From Setophaga petechia (lineage: Eukaryota; Chordata; Aves; Passeriformes; Parulidae), in assembly GCA_024362935.1 (NCBI GenBank), contig JANCRA010000116.1:742501-806500 (forward strand): a stretch of DNA of 64,000 nucleotides. The letters run 5' to 3'. Shown here one piece after another: positions 61,905 to 64,000 of the stretch; position 1 is the first letter of the stretch, and each line of letters opens with the position of its first letter. The notes beneath the pieces were generated by a model. It searched no databases and was not told the origin of the DNA. It saw nothing but the letters and a program-made list of their open reading frames with translations. A program made the position numbers and the translations under genes.

Positions 61905-62410
61905 TGGCCAGATCCTCACACTGGGCTCCTGCCCTGGGCTCCTGGGCACCTCCATCTCCCTGCCCTGGGCTCCTGGGCACCTCCATCTCCCTGCCCTGGG
62001 CTCCTGGGCACCCCCAGCTCCTGCCTGGCCACTCTGAGCTCCTGCCCATCTCCAGCTCCTGCCCTGGGCTCCTGGGCACCCCCAGCTCCTGCCCTGGACT
62101 CCTGGGCACCCCCAGCTCCTGCCCTGGGCTCCTGGGCACCCCCAGTTCCTGCCCTGGGCTCCTGGGCACCCCCAGCACCTGCCTGGCCACTCTGAGCTCC
62201 TGCCATGCTGCAGCTTCTCACCCTGGGCTCTTGCTCACCCTGGGCTCTTGCCCACCCCCAGTTTCTCACCCTGAGCTCCTGCCCTGGGCTCCTGCCACCT
62301 CCAGCCCCTGCCTGGCCATCCTGGGCTCCTGCCACATCCAGCTCCTGCCCTGGGCTCCTGCCTGGCCAGCTCCTCGCTATTCCTGGCACCTCCAGTCCTG
62401 CCTGGCCAGC
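61905..62410. repeat. ~30-bp minisatellite
   Basis: Units of CCCCAGCTCCTGCCCTGGGC plus TCCTGGGCA, with TGGCCACTCTGAGC insertions. Confidence 0.95.
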
Positions 62411-62749
62411 TCCCCACTGCTGCTGCTGGCCCTGCTGGGTCACCTTTGTGCTGCCCCCAGCCCCGCGCCATGGCCCAGCCCCTCCTTCCCTCCCAGCCCC
62501 AGTTCCCCGGTCTGGGCAGCTCCTCCCCAGCCCCTCCTGCCCTCCCAGCTCCCGTCCCTGCTCCCAGCCGGGGTTACAGCACAGAAACCCGGGCTCAGGT
62601 CCTGGCTCTGGCTGCTTCCCCCTGGTTCTCATCCCTGGAGCCCCGGCCTGGCCCTGCCCCATCTGGCAGGGTTGGCAGGGTTGGCAACTGGCAGGGTTGG
62701 CAGGGTTGGTGCTGCAGCACTCCCGGCTCTGCTTGAGGGAGAAGCTGCC

Positions 62750-63010
62750 ATGGAAAGGAGCAGAACCATCCTCTTCCTCCTGCCATTCCACAGGGAGCAG
62801 AACCATCCTCTTCCTCCTGCCACAGGGAGCAGAACCATCCTCCTCCTCCTGCCCTGCCCTGTCACAGGGAGCAGAACCATCCTCTTCCTCATGTCACAGG
62901 GAGCAGAACCATCCTCCTCCTCCTGCCATTCCACAGGGAGCAGAACCATCCTCTTCCTCCTGCCCTGCCACAGGGAGCAGAACCATCCTCTTCCTCCTGC
63001 CCTGCCGTGT
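62750..63010. repeat. ~32-bp minisatellite
   Basis: About nine units of GAGCAGAACCATCCTCTTCC plus TCCTGCCACAGG. Confidence 0.97.
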
Positions 63011-63544
63011 CCCGGAGGAGCCGGGGGCTCTGGGAATGGCTCTGCCCTGTGGAACAGGAGCCGCAGGGAGGGGCAAGGGCAGAGATGGGCAGAGATGGGC
63101 AGAGATGGGCAGAGATGGGCAGCGCTGAGGCGAGGCTGGGATTCATTTTTCCCGAGGGATGGGCTGAGGTTGGCTCGTGGCGCTGCTGCCTTGGCAGCCG
63201 AGGCAGGGCCGGGTGCCAGAGCCCGCGGGCAGCCGGGGAAAGGTGCCAATGCCAGGTGCGTGCCCCAGGCTCTGTGTGCGCGGCTCGGGCACCTCTGCAG
63301 CACCCCGTGCCCACACCCAGAGCTCCTCGGGGGATTTTCCCACTGATTCCTCTTGGAGCCCTCTCCATTTCCTGTGCTGGGGGATGATGCCAGTCTTGGC
63401 TGTGAAGGAATCCCTGTTCCTGTTCCTGTTCCTGTGCCCTCGGAGCCTTCCCACCCCTGCAGCTTCAGAGCCTGCCTGTGTGCTGGGGGCTCGGTGCCCT
63501 CCTCCTGGGCACCCTGTGCTGCTGGGCAGGGCTGGCAAATGCGC

Positions 63545-64000
63545 AGTGCTGGGTCTCAGTGCCCTCAGCGCCCTCAGTGCTCTCAGTGCCCTCTGTGCCC
63601 TCAGAGCCCTCCGTGCCCTCAGAGCCCTCCGTGCCCTCAGTGCCCTCCGTGCCCTCTGTGCCTTCAGTGCCCTCAGTGCCTCTGTGCCCTCAGAGCCCTC
63701 AGTGCCCTCTGTGCCCTCAGTGCCTTCAGAGCCTTCTGTGCCCTCCATGCCCTCAATGCCCTCAGTGCCCTCCATGCCCTCAGTGCCATCCATGCCCTCA
63801 GTGCTCTCAGTGCCCTCAGTGCCCTCCTCCTGGGCACCCTGTGCTGCTGGGCAGGGCAGGGAAATGCCAGTGCTGGGTCTCAGGGCCCTCAGTGCCCTCA
63901 GAGCCCTCCGTGCCCTCAGTGCCCTCCATGCCCTCAGTGCCCTCCGTTTCCTCAGTGCCCTCGGTGCCCTCCTCCTGGGCACCCTGTGCTGCTGGGCAGG
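63545..64000. repeat. 9/18-bp minisatellite running off the window end
   Basis: Some forty copies of GTGCCCTCA or GTGCCCTCC. A longer block (CTCCTGGGCACCCTGTGCTG, then CTGGGCAGGG) occurs three times, at about 63500, 63826 and 63970, giving a higher-order repeat of about 150-330 bp. No ALMS1 exon is seen. Confidence 0.95.

Noticed and set aside
61619..63346. A 575-codon plus-strand open frame near the window end
   Set aside because: It is made of minisatellite units (CCCAGCTCCTGCCCTGGGCT and AGCAGAACCATCCTCTTCC) with no recognised domain or exon structure.
62200..64000. First exon of ALMS1, expected from synteny
   Set aside because: No sequence that I recognise as ALMS1 and no convincing promoter was seen; the region is repeat-rich.

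Overview
This window is vertebrate nuclear DNA and almost certainly avian. It has interrupted genes with GT-AG introns, CpG-rich promoters, compact GC-rich introns full of minisatellites, CR1-type LINE 3' ends, and several solo-LTR-like repeats of kinds I associate with passerine songbirds. I saw no bacterial operons, CRISPR arrays or tRNA/rRNA genes.

Five protein-coding genes can be read, in the order and orientation known at human 2p13: SMYD5 (+, C-terminal exons only, from 692), PRADC1 (-, complete, 4313-7345), CCT7 (+, complete, 7637-24762), FBXO41 (-, essentially complete, 31251-47141) and EGR4 (-, complete, 54259-56007). ALMS1, the next gene in mammals, is not visible before 64000. The genes share no pathway: a SET-domain methyltransferase, a secreted PA-domain glycoprotein, the eta subunit of the TRiC/CCT chaperonin, a neuronal F-box protein and an immediate-early zinc-finger factor. 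They are linked by conserved synteny. PRADC1 and CCT7 are divergent across about 290 bp of CpG-rich DNA that probably acts as a shared promoter. SMYD5/PRADC1 and CCT7/FBXO41 are convergent pairs.

Layout: 1-3640 SMYD5 3' half and 3' UTR; 3900-7345 PRADC1; 7346-7636 bidirectional promoter; 7637-25580 CCT7; 25580-26310 convergent spacer with a CR1; 26310-31250 probable long FBXO41 3' UTR; 31251-50150 FBXO41 with a CpG-rich 5' end; 50150-53650 intergenic minisatellites; 53650-56440 EGR4 with SRE/CRE/TATA signals upstream; 56600-64000 intergenic repeats and a solo LTR with a perfect target-site duplication.

I found no undescribed multi-gene system. The most interesting signals are structural. Fragments of splice junctions are reiterated as tandem repeats in the adjoining introns of SMYD5, PRADC1, CCT7 and FBXO41. 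Several minisatellites sit inside, and seem to have grown from, transposable-element copies. One FBXO41 exon has no nearby GT donor and runs toward a 42-bp, frame-preserving minisatellite. Two LTR-like copies in the same orientation flank the in-frame exon 4 of CCT7. Homology calls are from memory of the human proteins; no search was run.
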